Assembly (NCBI RefSeq): GCF_900009265.2
Contig: NZ_LR735009.1
Location: 78,769 to 142,768 of the forward strand
Direction of reading: 5' to 3'
DNA from: Planktothrix paucivesiculata PCC 9631
GTDB taxonomy: Bacteria; Cyanobacteriota; Cyanobacteriia; Cyanobacteriales; Microcoleaceae
Length of the DNA: 64,000 nucleotides
Under the pieces are notes generated by a model. It was not told where the DNA came from, made no database searches, and saw nothing but the letters and a program-made list of their open reading frames with translations. The position numbers and the translations under genes are program-made. Shown in pieces: positions 1 to 10,300 of the stretch (its first letter is position 1; every line of letters begins with the position of its first letter).

Positions 1-349
1 AAACTAAATCATTAGTAAAAGCAATAGAAGCTATTTGACTATCACCAAAAGCAGGAATTTTACCCACCTTAGATAATCTTGCTCTTTGCTGTGCGTGATA
101 TTGCGCAGATTTTAACTCATAATCAAATAAAGGAACATTTACTACTAAATCATTAATATATTGTTCAAAAAAGCTACGTTTTTTCGATTCCGGTAAACGC
201 AAACACCCATATAATAATTCATGAATAACCACGGTAGCTGTGCAAACTTTTAATTCATTAATCCTCAATCTTTCTACGACTTGGGGATTCGGAACAGGAC
301 GCATAGATTCAGAAATAACATTTGTGTCCAGCAAATAGATTAAACTCAT
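1..349 (-). CDS. PIN-domain toxin, VapC-like (C-terminus cut by window edge)
   Basis: Translating the minus strand from the ATG at 349 gives about 116 residues and runs off the left edge, so the C-terminus is missing. It opens with LLDTNVISE, the first acidic motif of PIN ribonucleases. HELLYG follows with the second conserved Glu, and FGDSQIASIA near the cut supplies the next conserved Asp. PIN toxins of VapBC systems cleave tRNA or rRNA; the target here cannot be told. The start overlaps the stop of the upstream small gene in an ATGA, as expected for a coupled antitoxin-toxin pair. Family assignment is firm; activity is inferred. Confidence 0.85.
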   Translation of the reverse strand, partial: MSLIYLLDTNVISESMRPVPNPQVVERLRINELKVCTATVVIHELLYGCLRLPESKKRSFFEQYINDLVVNVPLFDYELKSAQYHAQQRARLSKVGKIPAFGDSQIASIAFTNDLV

Positions 350-567
350 AAATTAACTTCTCTCCCCGGTGACTTATCCCGTAAATCTACAAAATCCTCA
401 TCATCAAAAATAATCCCTTCCTGTTCTATTTTAGCTCGAAAATTTTGGTAAGCTGTCCAAAAATTATTAACTTTTTTGATTTCTACTAAAACCTCTTGAT
501 TATCAGGAAAATCTACTTCCTCCAACAACTCAATAATTTTGCCTTTTTTAATTCCTTTAACAAACAT
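346..567 (-). CDS. VapB-like antitoxin
   Basis: Protein of 73 residues starting MFVKGIKKGK. The open frame extends 17 codons further upstream, but the ATG at 567 has a strong AGGAGG about 7 bases upstream and is preferred. The N-terminal strand (KGKIIELLEE, then NQEVLVEIKK) resembles small AbrB/DUF-type antitoxins that pair with PIN toxins, and the acidic C-terminal half (FDDEDF) would fit toxin neutralisation. Its stop overlaps the toxin start by four bases, so the two are translationally coupled. Calling it an antitoxin rests mainly on position, size and the partner. Confidence 0.7.
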   Translation of the reverse strand: MFVKGIKKGKIIELLEEVDFPDNQEVLVEIKKVNNFWTAYQNFRAKIEQEGIIFDDEDFVDLRDKSPGREVNL

Positions 568-684
568 AACTATAACCTCCTGAATTTTTTGATGATTAAC
601 TATAACAGAAAATACCAAAATAGAAATAAAAAAACTGACGGGGTAACAACCCCGCCAAAAAATAGAAATTTCTGGTGAATTTTG

Positions 685-1115
685 ACATCCTCCCCGCCGT
701 AAACGGACGGGGATTCCTCACCACGCCACCTTTTGAGGATGGTCGTTGAATGGGGTTGACGCTTCGCAGACTGTTGCTACTTTAAAAGCAGTCTTACACT
801 GTCTCCACGTCCGTTTTAAGTCTCGAAATGCCCTCCCGCGACTTAAGTTTAACCTCGTTCACAAGTTAAACTTTTTGTTTGATTTGTTAATTAATGCGTT
901 CAAGGATGGACTTCCCGTTGCCTTACATCCGCTTCCCCAGTTTCTAATCTCAACCCCGCAGGACTTTCAACCTTGTTATTTATTTCGGAGTATCTTTGAT
1001 TCGGGCGGGTCTTTTTACAACCACTAATATATTAACAAAAAACCAAAGTAATTCGGTAGTTTTGTTATTTATATTAATAAAAATTCCTCCTAGAAGGACG
1101 AGGTTTTAAACCCAT
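685..1115 (-). mobile_element. Decayed IS200/IS605-type element (no intact transposase)
   Basis: The stretch is bounded by two structures typical of subterminal hairpins of IS200/IS605 elements. One is a perfect stem at 692-712 (CCCCG..CGGGG); the other is a CCTCCTAGAAGGACGAGG imperfect hairpin at 1086-1103. Read on the minus strand, the interior still contains short blocks of basic and polar residues like a TnpB C-terminus, but they are interrupted by stops. An open frame of 93 codons on the plus strand (746-1027) has no recognisable protein character and is not called. I infer an internally deleted element; exact ends are uncertain. Confidence 0.5.
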
Positions 1116-1127
1116 TTTTCTGATAAA

Positions 1128-2753
1128 TTAACTGGGACTCTTAAGATTCTCTACAAATCCAAAGTTAAGGGTCGGAGGTTCTAAATTAGGAATCATCACA
1201 TCCACACCGGGCGGTAACGGGGGTAATTTAGGCATTCCGGTTTCCACATCTTCTGTTAATTTGGCAATAAATTCCGAGGAGGGAACCTGGGCTACCTTCA
1301 TGGTATTTAATAGTTGAGCCAGACCTACCTCAATATCATTGCGGGGGTCAATGGCTACCCAACCTTGACTGGTTAACTTCCGTAACTCAAAGTGTAAATG
1401 GGGCCCGGTTGATACCCCCGTACTTCCGACCCGTCCAATCACTTCCCCCTGTTTAACCTGCTCTCCGGGTTTAACAAATAATTCCGATAGGTGACCATAG
1501 AGGGTTTCCTGGGATTTTTCCGAGTGGTTTAGTACCACTGCCATCCCGTAGCCGCCTAACCAATCGGCGACGGACACTTGCCCCGAATAGGACGCCACAA
1601 CGGGAGTCCCTTCATCGGCACCTAAATCAATCCCGGTGTGAAAACGGCCATAACCCAAAACCGGGTGCTGACGCCAACCAAATAAAGAGGTAATTGGGGA
1701 GGGAATAGTTAAGGGAAAAAGTAGGCTACTATTGCCATTTCCCCGCACCGCCGCCGGACGTTGGGTGCGATTATAATAGGTCAAACCGGAATTGCTCATG
1801 CTGCTGACCACCATGGGGCCAACTTGAATCGGGCTAAACCCGGTAACGGCTACTTCCCCGGAGTATGACCCGCCATAACCATAATCAACGGCTTGAGGTT
1901 GCTCTGTGTCGGTATAGTTGGCTTCATAACCGCCACCCGTATAGGCTGGGGAGTTGGCAACAAACCCATTAGAGTAGGAGGAATTGGGCTGAGTATAGGC
2001 GGTATTTCCCCCGTCTAGTAAGGGGTTGGGAATGGAGCCTAAATTATTATTGCCAATGTAGGGAGTATGGCCAGTATAGGGAGTATTGCCGATGTAGGGA
2101 GTATTACCAATGTAGGGAACTTGATTATTTTCAGCCTGATAAATTGGCGAGGGATAAACCGGGGCGCATAAATCTCCGGCGGCTTGTCCCAATTCCAAAG
2201 CTGCTTCGCATCCGGTTGAACGTTCGGAGAATACTACCGTAGAGGGAGCTTCATAGCCGTCCGTATATCCCTCCGTCGCGCCGATTTGGTAATCCGTGGG
2301 ATCGATATAAGCATTGGCTGGGGACTCGGCCGCCGGGGGTATGTCTGGAAAAACAATCTCCTGTTCAGGTGCGGGAACAATATTAGGAATTTCGGGGGTG
2401 TAGGGTTCCGAATAATATTCTGGTTCAGGATTATAAGCGGGTTCAGAATAACTTGGATCAGGTGTAGAGTAGTCTGGAACAGCGTCAGGTTCGCTGTAGG
2501 TGGGCTCGGGTTGAAGATCAGGTTCAATAAAGCTATCACTGTATCCCGTAGTCGCTTCAGGAACACTGGGAACAAACGCCTCCACGGGTTCAGCTTCCAC
2601 AGGGATAGAAAATTCATCCGTAGCAATTACCCGACTACTGAATAGAACTAAACCTGTTAGACAACCTAAACCCAAAAGGGTATAACTTCCTAAACCCAAG
2701 CACCAACGTCCTTGGCGGGTATCGGATGTTGGATATTTTTTCTGTTCCGTCAT
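1128..2753 (-). CDS. M23 family (LytM-type) peptidase, membrane-anchored
   Basis: 541 residues from the ATG at 2753; a TTG five codons upstream is also in frame. A single hydrophobic segment near residues 18-41 probably anchors the protein. Then comes a long Pro/Glu/Tyr/Ser-rich region (about 50-340) containing a short tandem run of YIGNTP-like units at about 212-233. The C-terminal part (about 350-490) is an M23/LytM zinc peptidase: RFHTGIDLG carries His372 and Asp376, and HLHFEL gives the H-x-H motif near 452. These enzymes cut peptidoglycan cross-links outside the plasma membrane in cell separation or wall remodelling, or activate amidases when degenerate; here the metal ligands look intact. 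It may be co-transcribed with the downstream-reading neighbours, but no operon is evident. Confidence 0.85.
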   Translation of the reverse strand: MTEQKKYPTSDTRQGRWCLGLGSYTLLGLGCLTGLVLFSSRVIATDEFSIPVEAEPVEAFVPSVPEATTGYSDSFIEPDLQPEPTYSEPDAVPDYSTPDPSYSEPAYNPEPEYYSEPYTPEIPNIVPAPEQEIVFPDIPPAAESPANAYIDPTDYQIGATEGYTDGYEAPSTVVFSERSTGCEAALELGQAAGDLCAPVYPSPIYQAENNQVPYIGNTPYIGNTPYTGHTPYIGNNNLGSIPNPLLDGGNTAYTQPNSSYSNGFVANSPAYTGGGYEANYTDTEQPQAVDYGYGGSYSGEVAVTGFSPIQVGPMVVSSMSNSGLTYYNRTQRPAAVRGNGNSSLLFPLTIPSPITSLFGWRQHPVLGYGRFHTGIDLGADEGTPVVASYSGQVSVADWLGGYGMAVVLNHSEKSQETLYGHLSELFVKPGEQVKQGEVIGRVGSTGVSTGPHLHFELRKLTSQGWVAIDPRNDIEVGLAQLLNTMKVAQVPSSEFIAKLTEDVETGMPKLPPLPPGVDVMIPNLEPPTLNFGFVENLKSPS

Positions 2754-2783
2754 CTTCCTCACAACCAATGATGATCTAAGCGT

Positions 2784-3605
2784 TTAACTGTAGCCGATAC
2801 TTATTGTACCGGGCTGTTGGTCAATTTCTCGATAAAAACCGATTTCGGTTTTGGGATAAAGACCAATTCGTAGGTTCCCCTGTTCCGAAATTCCGATAAT
2901 CTCACCGATTTGATCCCCAACTTTGATCGGTTTTCCGATACAGGTTAAGAGTTGATTATAACTCTTTAACATTTTCTTAACCTTAGCATCGGATAAGTGT
3001 TGAATCCCGATGTCTAATCCCTGTAAAACTAGGGCAGCAAGGAATTCTAGGGATTGAATCGCCGGAGGTGTTGCAGAATGGGCAAAAAAGGTTTGTAAAT
3101 TAATCCCCATTTCAGGAACGGGATTTTCCCAGTTTAAACCAACTCCGATCACCGCTTGAGTAATAAGCTGTCCCGAAATTTTAGTTTCGGTAAGAATTCC
3201 GCCGAGTTTGCGCTGATTTAAGATTAAATCATTCGGCCATTTAAGTTGTACGGGACAGGAGCGATCGCGCAAAACTGTGGCAATACCCCAAGCGGAACTG
3301 ATGCTCAATTGGGCTTTTTGAGTCACGGGAAGCCTGAGTTCAACAATTTTTGATAAAAACAACCCCCCCTGACTCGACTGCCATTGTCGGCCCCATTGTC
3401 CCCGTCCCGCCGTTTGTTGTCCGGCGATAACTACAGTTCCGGGCGGTTCCCCCTGTTCTAAGAGTTCCCAGGCGGTTTGATTAGTAGAAATTAAGCTATC
3501 AAAATAATGAATATTCGGTAGAGACTTACCATGGGGAGACGCGCCATGGCACGTCTCTACGAGGGTTTGTAGGGCAGATTCTAAACGGGATAAGTTGAAG
3601 GTCAC
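2784..3605 (-). CDS. birA: Biotin--[acetyl-CoA-carboxylase] ligase
   Basis: 273 residues, GTG start at 3605. It lacks an N-terminal DNA-binding domain, so it is the short, non-repressor form of BirA. The catalytic signatures are GRGQWGRQW (biotinoyl-AMP binding loop, about residue 68) and LKWPNDL followed by KLGGIL (about 120-140), with a small C-terminal SH3-like domain (GDQIGEIIGI). The enzyme activates biotin with ATP and transfers it to the BCCP lysine of acetyl-CoA carboxylase. Oddly, residues about 16-29 are encoded by a dispersed palindromic repeat (3518-3560) in frame, a stretch not expected from the family. The function should be intact because the insertion lies ahead of the catalytic core. 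Confidence 0.92.
   Translation of the reverse strand: MTFNLSRLESALQTLVETCHGASPHGKSLPNIHYFDSLISTNQTAWELLEQGEPPGTVVIAGQQTAGRGQWGRQWQSSQGGLFLSKIVELRLPVTQKAQLSISSAWGIATVLRDRSCPVQLKWPNDLILNQRKLGGILTETKISGQLITQAVIGVGLNWENPVPEMGINLQTFFAHSATPPAIQSLEFLAALVLQGLDIGIQHLSDAKVKKMLKSYNQLLTCIGKPIKVGDQIGEIIGISEQGNLRIGLYPKTEIGFYREIDQQPGTISIGYS
3518..3560. repeat. Palindromic repeat inside birA
   Basis: GTAGAGAC at 3518-3525 is mirrored by GTCTCTAC at 3553-3560. Two CCATGG cores lie between them. This layout matches small palindromic repeats common between genes in filamentous cyanobacteria, but here it is in frame within the birA N-terminus and encodes a Cys/His/Gly/Pro-containing insert. Confidence 0.6.
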
Positions 3606-3673
3606 GCAAGTTATTTAATCGAGGGTTAAAATCAAGGCAGTTTGTAGTCGCAACAGTTCGTAATCATAATCTT

Positions 3674-4444
3674 ATGCACACTTGGCATTGGCAAACCTGG
3701 GATGGATTACCCTATTTAACCTGTAGTTTGCTCAAAGATTGGCAACATGGGTTTTTTACCCGTTCCTTTAGTCCTCGAACTCCCTCGGACTTAGTGGATG
3801 TTTTACAACCTGGGGTGAATGTGTATCGAGTCAAGCAGGTACACGGAAATCGGGTATTGAAAACCGGAACCGTTGACCCCGTGGATCATTTAGCATTGGA
3901 AGATAAACTCCTGGCGGAAGCGGATGGTTTATTTGCGGAAAACTCCTCGGAGGCGGTGTGGGTAGCTACGGCCGATTGTGTTCCTGTGTTAATTGCCGAT
4001 GCTCAAACGGGGAAGGTAGCGGCGGTTCACGCCGGATGGCGGGGGACGGCGGCTAAAATTGTTCCTGAAGCGATCGCTCATTTTCAAGCCCAGGGGAGTC
4101 AATTAGAGGATTTACGGATAGGATTAGGGCCAGCTATTTCGGGACAGGTGTATCAAGTTTCCTTAGATGTGGCGACCCAGTTAGCCCAAAGTTTGATTTC
4201 TGATACCGAGGGACTAGAACCCGTCTATCACCTCCCCAATTCCCCCCTACTTCCCGATCCGGAGCCGAATAAAGTCCGTTTAGATGTGCGACGATTTAAT
4301 AGCCTACAACTAGAACAGTTAGGAATTGCACCGGAACAGGTGGCGATCGCTCCCCATTGTACCTATCAAGACCCGGAGGCTTTTTTCTCCTACCGTCGGG
4401 AACAATTAAAACGGGTGCAGTGGTCAGGGATTGTCAGTCAGTAG
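3674..4444 (+). CDS. YfiH/PgeF family protein (laccase-domain, peptidoglycan editing factor)
   Basis: 256 residues. Family signatures are present in order: KQVHGNRV (about 53), ADCVPVLIAD (about 100), AVHAGWRGTA (about 117), GPAISGQVYQV (about 160) and FFSYRREQ at the C-terminus. The conserved Cys and His residues of the COG1496 active site are visible. Members act as purine nucleoside phosphorylases or adenosine deaminases, or as peptidoglycan editing factor PgeF; older annotations call them polyphenol oxidases. Which activity dominates here cannot be decided. It is divergent from birA with about 70 bases between them, so a shared promoter region is likely. Confidence 0.88.
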   Translation: MHTWHWQTWDGLPYLTCSLLKDWQHGFFTRSFSPRTPSDLVDVLQPGVNVYRVKQVHGNRVLKTGTVDPVDHLALEDKLLAEADGLFAENSSEAVWVATADCVPVLIADAQTGKVAAVHAGWRGTAAKIVPEAIAHFQAQGSQLEDLRIGLGPAISGQVYQVSLDVATQLAQSLISDTEGLEPVYHLPNSPLLPDPEPNKVRLDVRRFNSLQLEQLGIAPEQVAIAPHCTYQDPEAFFSYRREQLKRVQWSGIVSQ

Positions 4445-4518
4445 GATTAATCGATCAACGGTTTGGATCAAGATTGAGTTAAGCTTACAATAAATAAAAC
4501 GGTATAAGAAAAAGTCTG

Positions 4519-5124
4519 ATGAGCGAGCAAAGTCCCTACGAACAGCTTGGGGTTACCCTTGATGCCTCCTTTGATGAAATTCAGGTAGCCCGGGATCGCC
4601 TAAAACAGCAATATAGTGGCGAAGTTAAGCTGCTGCAATCGATTGAAGCAGCCTATGATGCCATTTTGATGGATCGGTTAAAAATGCGACAAGAGGGCAA
4701 AATTAAAGTCCCGGAACGAATTCGTTTTCCCGAACGAGTAGCTCCAACTCCGCCCTCTGGTGTTCAACCTGCGGCGAATTCAAAACCGAATTGGTTCAGC
4801 CAACTGTTGGATACTCCCAGTCGGGCTGATTTATTATGGCCTTCTGGCGCCTATGTTACATTGGCGGGTTTGAGTCTGTATTCGGGTTTTGGGATCTCGT
4901 TATTACAGCTAACTTTAGCCCTGGGTGTGGGATCTTGTCTTTATTTTCTCAACCGTAAGGAAAATAAGTTTGGTCGAGCAGTTTTGCTAACCGTTGCGGG
5001 TTTAATTGGAGGGTTAATATTAGGAAGTTTATTGAGTTCACTAGCAGGAGCGATCGCGGTAGAACGATTTATTGCTTTTATTACTTTTATTGTTTTGTGG
5101 CTTGTGGCTTGCTTTCTGCGTTAA
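4519..5124 (+). CDS. CPP1-like family protein (J-like domain, membrane)
   Basis: 201 residues. The N-terminal 60 residues form a J-domain-like helical region (SPYEQLGVTLDASFDEIQ) without a clear HPD motif. A Pro-rich linker follows, then three to four hydrophobic segments from about 105 to the end. This order matches CPP1-like proteins; in plants CPP1 is a chaperone-like protein of POR1 that stabilises light-dependent protochlorophyllide oxidoreductase at membranes. The cyanobacterial protein may act as a general membrane chaperone. It stands alone between a YfiH-type gene and the convergent ftsH. Confidence 0.8.
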   Translation: MSEQSPYEQLGVTLDASFDEIQVARDRLKQQYSGEVKLLQSIEAAYDAILMDRLKMRQEGKIKVPERIRFPERVAPTPPSGVQPAANSKPNWFSQLLDTPSRADLLWPSGAYVTLAGLSLYSGFGISLLQLTLALGVGSCLYFLNRKENKFGRAVLLTVAGLIGGLILGSLLSSLAGAIAVERFIAFITFIVLWLVACFLR

Positions 5125-5153
5125 TTCCCAAGGGTTCAAAGTTACCAAAATTA

Positions 5154-5188
5154 GGGAACACTTCGGCAAGCTCAGTGCAAAGCAGGGA
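5154..5188. repeat. Dispersed repeat copy A
   Basis: The unit beginning GGGAACACTTCGGCAAGC and ending GCAAAGCAGGGAA occurs again at 49258-49291 with one difference (GGCAAG versus GACAAG). It is noncoding and next to GGGAACA-type heptamers at both sites. Confidence 0.7.
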
Positions 5189-5258
5189 AAAGGCAACAGG
5201 CAACAGTGAAGAAAAGAATTTAGCAGTTTTTTTCCTAACTGTTAGGGGCGACTTCCAT

Positions 5259-5303
5259 AAAAATAGGGCTATATTTCTGAAAACAGAAATAGCCCTATTT
5301 TTA
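5259..5303 (-). terminator. Stem-loop terminator downstream of ftsH
   Basis: Near-perfect hairpin with arms AAAAATAGGGCTAT..TTTCTG and CAGAAATAGCCCTATTTTT, flanked by A/T runs on both sides. It sits 31 bases after the ftsH stop on the minus strand and also downstream of the convergent CPP1-like gene, so it probably serves both. Confidence 0.8.
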
Positions 5304-5333
5304 TTTAAACGGATTCAATTTTTAGAAATCGAA

Positions 5334-7172
5334 TTAAACAACCGCCGCCATTTTGACATCATTATTGGCTAACAGTTCTTGTAATTCATCGGCATCCACC
5401 GTTTCTTTATCAATTAAAACATCAGCTAATTGATTGAGAACATGGCGGTTTTCTACTAATACTTGTTTTGCCCGTTTATAGGCAGCATCTACCAGGACAC
5501 GGACTTCAGCATCAATGGTGGAGGCGGTTTCTTCGGAGAAATCCCGTTCCGACATAATATCCCGGCCCAGGAACACATTCCCCTGTTGACGCCCTAAAGC
5601 CACCGGGCCAAGGCGATCGCTCATCCCATAACGGGTAATCATTTGACGAGCCACCCGAGTCACCTGTTGTAAGTCATTAGAAGCGCCAGTGGTGACTTCT
5701 TCCTCTCCAAAGATAATTTCTTCGGCGACCCGGCCACCCAAAGCCACGGCCATTTGATTTTCCAAATAGGAGCGGCTGAACAAACCGGAGTCCATCCGTT
5801 CTTCACTAGGCATAAACCAGGTTAACCCCCCAGCCCGACCGCGAGGAATAATACTAATTTTCTGTACGGGGTCATAGTCGGGCATTAAGGCCCCCACTAA
5901 GGCGTGTCCGGCTTCATGGTAAGCCACCAGGGTTTTGCGTTTTTCGCTCATCACCCGATCTTTCTTCTCGGGGCCAGCTAACACCCGGTCAATGGCATCA
6001 TTGACTTCATCCATGGAAATTTCCGTCAAGTTACGACGGGCGGCTAAAATAGCGGCTTCGTTTAACAGGTTGGATAAGTCCGCCCCGGTAAACCCAGGGG
6101 TACGACGGGCAATTTTATCTAAGTCCACATCTTTAGCCAAGGTTTTGCCCCGGGCATGGACGCGGAGAATTTCTGCCCGGCCGTTATAGTCGGGACGGTC
6201 AACTACCACTTGACGGTCAAAGCGACCCGGACGCATTAAGGCGGAGTCGAGGACGTCGGGGCGGTTGGTAGCAGCAATAATAATAATTCCGTTATTGCCC
6301 TCAAACCCGTCCATTTCCGTTAATAATTGGTTCAGGGTTTGCTCGCGTTCATCGTTACCACCGCCTAAACCTGCACCCCGTTGACGACCTACGGCGTCAA
6401 TTTCATCGATAAATACGATACAGGGGGCATTGGTTTTCGCCTGTTCAAACAGGTCACGCACCCGGGACGCACCCACACCCACGAACATTTCTACAAATTC
6501 CGAACCGGAAATACTGAAGAAGGGAACGCCCGCTTCTCCGGCGACGGCTTTGGCTAGGAGGGTTTTACCTGTCCCTGGGGGGCCGACTAATAACACCCCT
6601 TTAGGAATTTTTGCCCCAACGGCGGTAAACCGATCGGCATTTTTCAGGAAGTCCACGACTTCGCTGAGTTCTAGTTTAGCTTGCTCGATACCCGCCACAT
6701 CCCCGAAGGTGACTTGGGTTTGGGGTTCCATCTGCACTCTGGCTTTAGACTTGCCAAAGTTCATGGCTTGGCTACCGGGGCCATTTTGAGCGCGACGGAG
6801 TAAGAAGAATAACCCCACTAAGAGTAAAACGGGGAAAAACAGACTGCTGAGGGCTTTGAACCAGAAGCTCTCATCGTTTTGGGGTAAAACTGAAATATCA
6901 ACATTATTTTCGGTCAGGATATCGATCAGAGCCGGATCGTTGGGAAGGTTAACAATAACTTTATTCCCATCCTGAGCCGTGACTAGGGCTCTGGAGCGAT
7001 CAGAACTGAGGCTGACCCGTTCAACTTTATTACTCTTGACTTCTTGAATAAAGGTACTATACTTCCAGCTTTCCCGAGTTTGGGGCTGTTTATCAAAAAA
7101 GGCAGTTGCTAATGCTAAGACGACAATGGCAAGCAGGGCGTATAACCCCGCATTTCTCCAGCGTTTATTCAC
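5334..7172 (-). CDS. ftsH: ATP-dependent zinc metalloprotease FtsH (FtsH3-like)
   Basis: 612 residues, the normal length. An N-terminal membrane segment (about 9-25), a lumenal/periplasmic domain and a second segment (about 108-128) precede the AAA domain. Walker A (GPPGTGKT, about 195), Walker B (IVFIDEID) and the second region of homology ([19 protein letters not shown]) are intact. The protease site HEAGH has His419, Glu420 and His423. The opening [14 protein letters not shown] matches my recollection of Synechocystis FtsH3 (slr1604) better than the other paralogues. FtsH3 is essential and partners with FtsH1 (soluble-protein and iron-stress control) or FtsH2 (PSII repair). It is transcribed away from the giant glycosyltransferase gene. 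Confidence 0.95.
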   Translation of the reverse strand: MNKRWRNAGLYALLAIVVLALATAFFDKQPQTRESWKYSTFIQEVKSNKVERVSLSSDRSRALVTAQDGNKVIVNLPNDPALIDILTENNVDISVLPQNDESFWFKALSSLFFPVLLLVGLFFLLRRAQNGPGSQAMNFGKSKARVQMEPQTQVTFGDVAGIEQAKLELSEVVDFLKNADRFTAVGAKIPKGVLLVGPPGTGKTLLAKAVAGEAGVPFFSISGSEFVEMFVGVGASRVRDLFEQAKTNAPCIVFIDEIDAVGRQRGAGLGGGNDEREQTLNQLLTEMDGFEGNNGIIIIAATNRPDVLDSALMRPGRFDRQVVVDRPDYNGRAEILRVHARGKTLAKDVDLDKIARRTPGFTGADLSNLLNEAAILAARRNLTEISMDEVNDAIDRVLAGPEKKDRVMSEKRKTLVAYHEAGHALVGALMPDYDPVQKISIIPRGRAGGLTWFMPSEERMDSGLFSRSYLENQMAVALGGRVAEEIIFGEEEVTTGASNDLQQVTRVARQMITRYGMSDRLGPVALGRQQGNVFLGRDIMSERDFSEETASTIDAEVRVLVDAAYKRAKQVLVENRHVLNQLADVLIDKETVDADELQELLANNDVKMAAVV

Positions 7173-7383
7173 CGAGGTCTATCCTCCTACTGTTGCGGCG
7201 AGTCCACAGGACTCATTAGTTATGGTATTGTTACTAATCTTAACGTATTTTTCATCAACAGTGCATCGGGTCTTGTTTGGTGATCTCAATCACTCAAGCG
7301 TTCAGCCCTTGATTGTTTTGGCACTCGCGCGCAGTAATATAGTAAAAGATTTTTCCCTCAGTTGAGTTTAAGGTCAAACCACA

Positions 7384-10300
7384 GTGCAAGTTAAAAGTCA
7401 ATCAAAATTTACCCAAAATTCCTTTTGTAAAGTTTGTGGTTCTATATCCCCTTATTTTGCTCAAGCTACGGTCTTAAATCGCTATAGTGTTGATTATTTT
7501 AAATGTTCGGTTTGTGGATTTGTCCAAACTGAAAAACCCTATTGGTTAGATGAGGCCTATGCTGATCCGATTGCCATGAGTGATGTGGGATTAGTAGCCC
7601 GAAATTTTAAATTTTCTCAAATCACTCAAGAGTTAATTATATCCTGTTTTAATCCTCAAGGCAAGTTTTTAGATTATGGCTGTGGTTATGGTTTATTTGT
7701 GCGGTTGATGCGGGATTTGGGGTTTGATTTTTATGGTTATGATCAATATTGTCAAAATATATTTTATCAGGGATTTGAAGGAAATCAACAAGAAAAATAT
7801 GATTTAGTTACGGCTTTTGAAGTGTTTGAACATTTTGTTAATCCCCTGGAGGAGATTGAAAAATTATTAAAGTTTTCTAAAAATTTATTATTCAGTACCC
7901 AACTGCTTCCGGCGGATCATCCTCAACCGGATCAATGGTGGTATTATGCTCTCCATGAAGGTCAACATATTGGAATTTATACCTATCAATCGTTATTAAA
8001 AATAGCTGAAAAATTCAAGTTAAATTTATATTCTGATGGTAGTAGTTTACATCTATTAACCGAACATAAAATATCAGGATCAGCATGGAAAAATGCTATA
8101 TCTATAGAAATTTCCCCCCAGACTTTACCCTCACTCACGCAACAAGATTTTTTAAAAGCTGTGGCCAATCGTCAATCGATAAATTCTGATCAGCAATCAA
8201 TTAAAATTATTATTGATGGGGTATTTTTCCAAATTCGTAACACGGGAATTGCCAGGGTGTGGAAATCTTTACTAGAAGAATGGTCTACAAAAGATTTTGC
8301 TCAACAAATTATTGTTTTAGACCGAGAAGGGACTACCCCTAAAATTCCTGGGATTAAATATTATCAGATTCCCGAATATAGTTATGATAAAATTGTAGAA
8401 GATCGCCAACTATTACAAAAAATCTGTGATCAAGAAAATGCGGATCTGTTTATTTCCACCTATTATACGACTCCCCTAACAACTCCTTCAGTATTTATGG
8501 GATATGATATGATTCCAGAGCAGTTAGGACTGGATTTAACGATTCCCATGTGGCAAGAAAAACATCATGGAATTGAACACGCATCGGCTTATATTACGAT
8601 TTCTGAAAACACAGCCCAAGATTTAATTCACTTTTTCCCTAAGATTAATAAAGATCAAATTACCGTCGCCCATTGTGGTGTCCCGGCTGTATTTTCCCCC
8701 GCAACAGCGGAAGCTATTCAACAGTTTAAATTCAAATATAGCATCAATAAACCCTATTTTATTTTAGTCGGTCAACGCTTAGGTGCGGGAGGATATAAAA
8801 ATACTCTATTGTTTTTTAAAGCACTAACTCAACTGAAAAATAATCGGGATTTTGAAATTGTTTGTGTGGGAGGAGAGCCCACTTTAGAAGCTGAATTTTA
8901 TTCCTATACTCAACAGTTTAGAATTCATTTATTACAACTCAGTGATCAAGAATTAAAACAGGCCTATTCCGGCGCAACTGCATTAGTTTATCCCTCTAAA
9001 TATGAAGGGTTTGGGATGCCAATTATAGAGGCGATGGCTTGCGGTTGTCCGGTGATTACCTGTCGAAAAGGTTCAATTCCAGAAATCGCGGGGAATGCCG
9101 CTTATTATGTGGATGAAGACCAGGTTTTAGAAATGTTACAAGCCTTAGAACAAATTCAAAAACCTGAAATTTATCAACCGTTAATTCAAGCGGGTTTACA
9201 ACAATCTTCTCAATATTCCTGGTCAAAAATGGCTGACATTATTCAACAGACTTTAATTCAAACCGTGCAAAATTTAAAAACATCAACAAAATCACTGGAT
9301 TTTCAAGACTTTACCTATTCTAAACGCAGTCATTTTAATCAATTTAAACGGTTTAAAGCCTATAGTAATATTAATCCCGATGCTTGTGATCTGAAAATTT
9401 ATCAAGATTTATTGGTCTATAATTTTATTATCCAAAATTTCCCTAAAGGTTCAAAACTGTTAGAAATTGGTGGGGGAAATTCTCGAGTTTTAGAAGCATT
9501 AAAACAGGACTATGAATGCTGGAATTTAGATAAATTTGAAGGCGTAGGAAATGGCCCCAATCAAATTCAAAATTATGCCAACTCTCGGATTGTTTTAGAC
9601 TATATTGGTAACTTTAACCCTGAACTTCCTAATCAATATTTTGATTGTGTTTTTAGTATTTCTACCCTGGAACATATTATGGAGGATGAAACAACCTTTC
9701 AAAACATCACTCAAGATATGGATCGAATTTTAAAACCCTTGGGGTTTTCCTTACATTGTTTTGATGTGGTGGTGAAGCCCGGCGAAGTTTGGACAAATCA
9801 ATTTTTACCCTATTTATTTAAGACCCAAAAAACCTTAAATTCCAGAATTGATTTTGATAAAATTAAACGTGATCCTGATTTATATGGAATGTCAGAAACA
9901 GCCTATCGCCAGTTTTGGCAACCCACAACCCAAAAATCCTATCAAGAATTTGGTCAACCGATTTCCTATAATATCCTCTGGCAAAAATCCGCCACCAATG
10001 TCAGATCTGTATCTCCTGAAATTTTAGTTTATTCATCTTTACCTAAAATTTCTATTGTTACCCCGTCTTTAAATCAAGGTGAATTTTTAGAGGAGTGTAT
10101 TGATTCTATTTTGAGTCAGAATTATCCTAACTTAGAATACATGATTATGGATGGGGAAAGTACGGATAATTCCGTTGAAATTATTAAAAAACATGAGAAA
10201 TATTTAACCCATTGGCAAAGTCAGGCGGATGGCGGTCATTATGCGGCGGTGAATGCGGGATTTCAAAAAACAACCGGTGAAATTATGGGATGGTTAAATT

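Noticed and set aside
746..1027. 93-codon plus-strand open frame in the IS-like remnant
   Set aside because: No recognisable domain, and it lies antisense to the decayed transposon-like sequence; its composition does not look like a protein.
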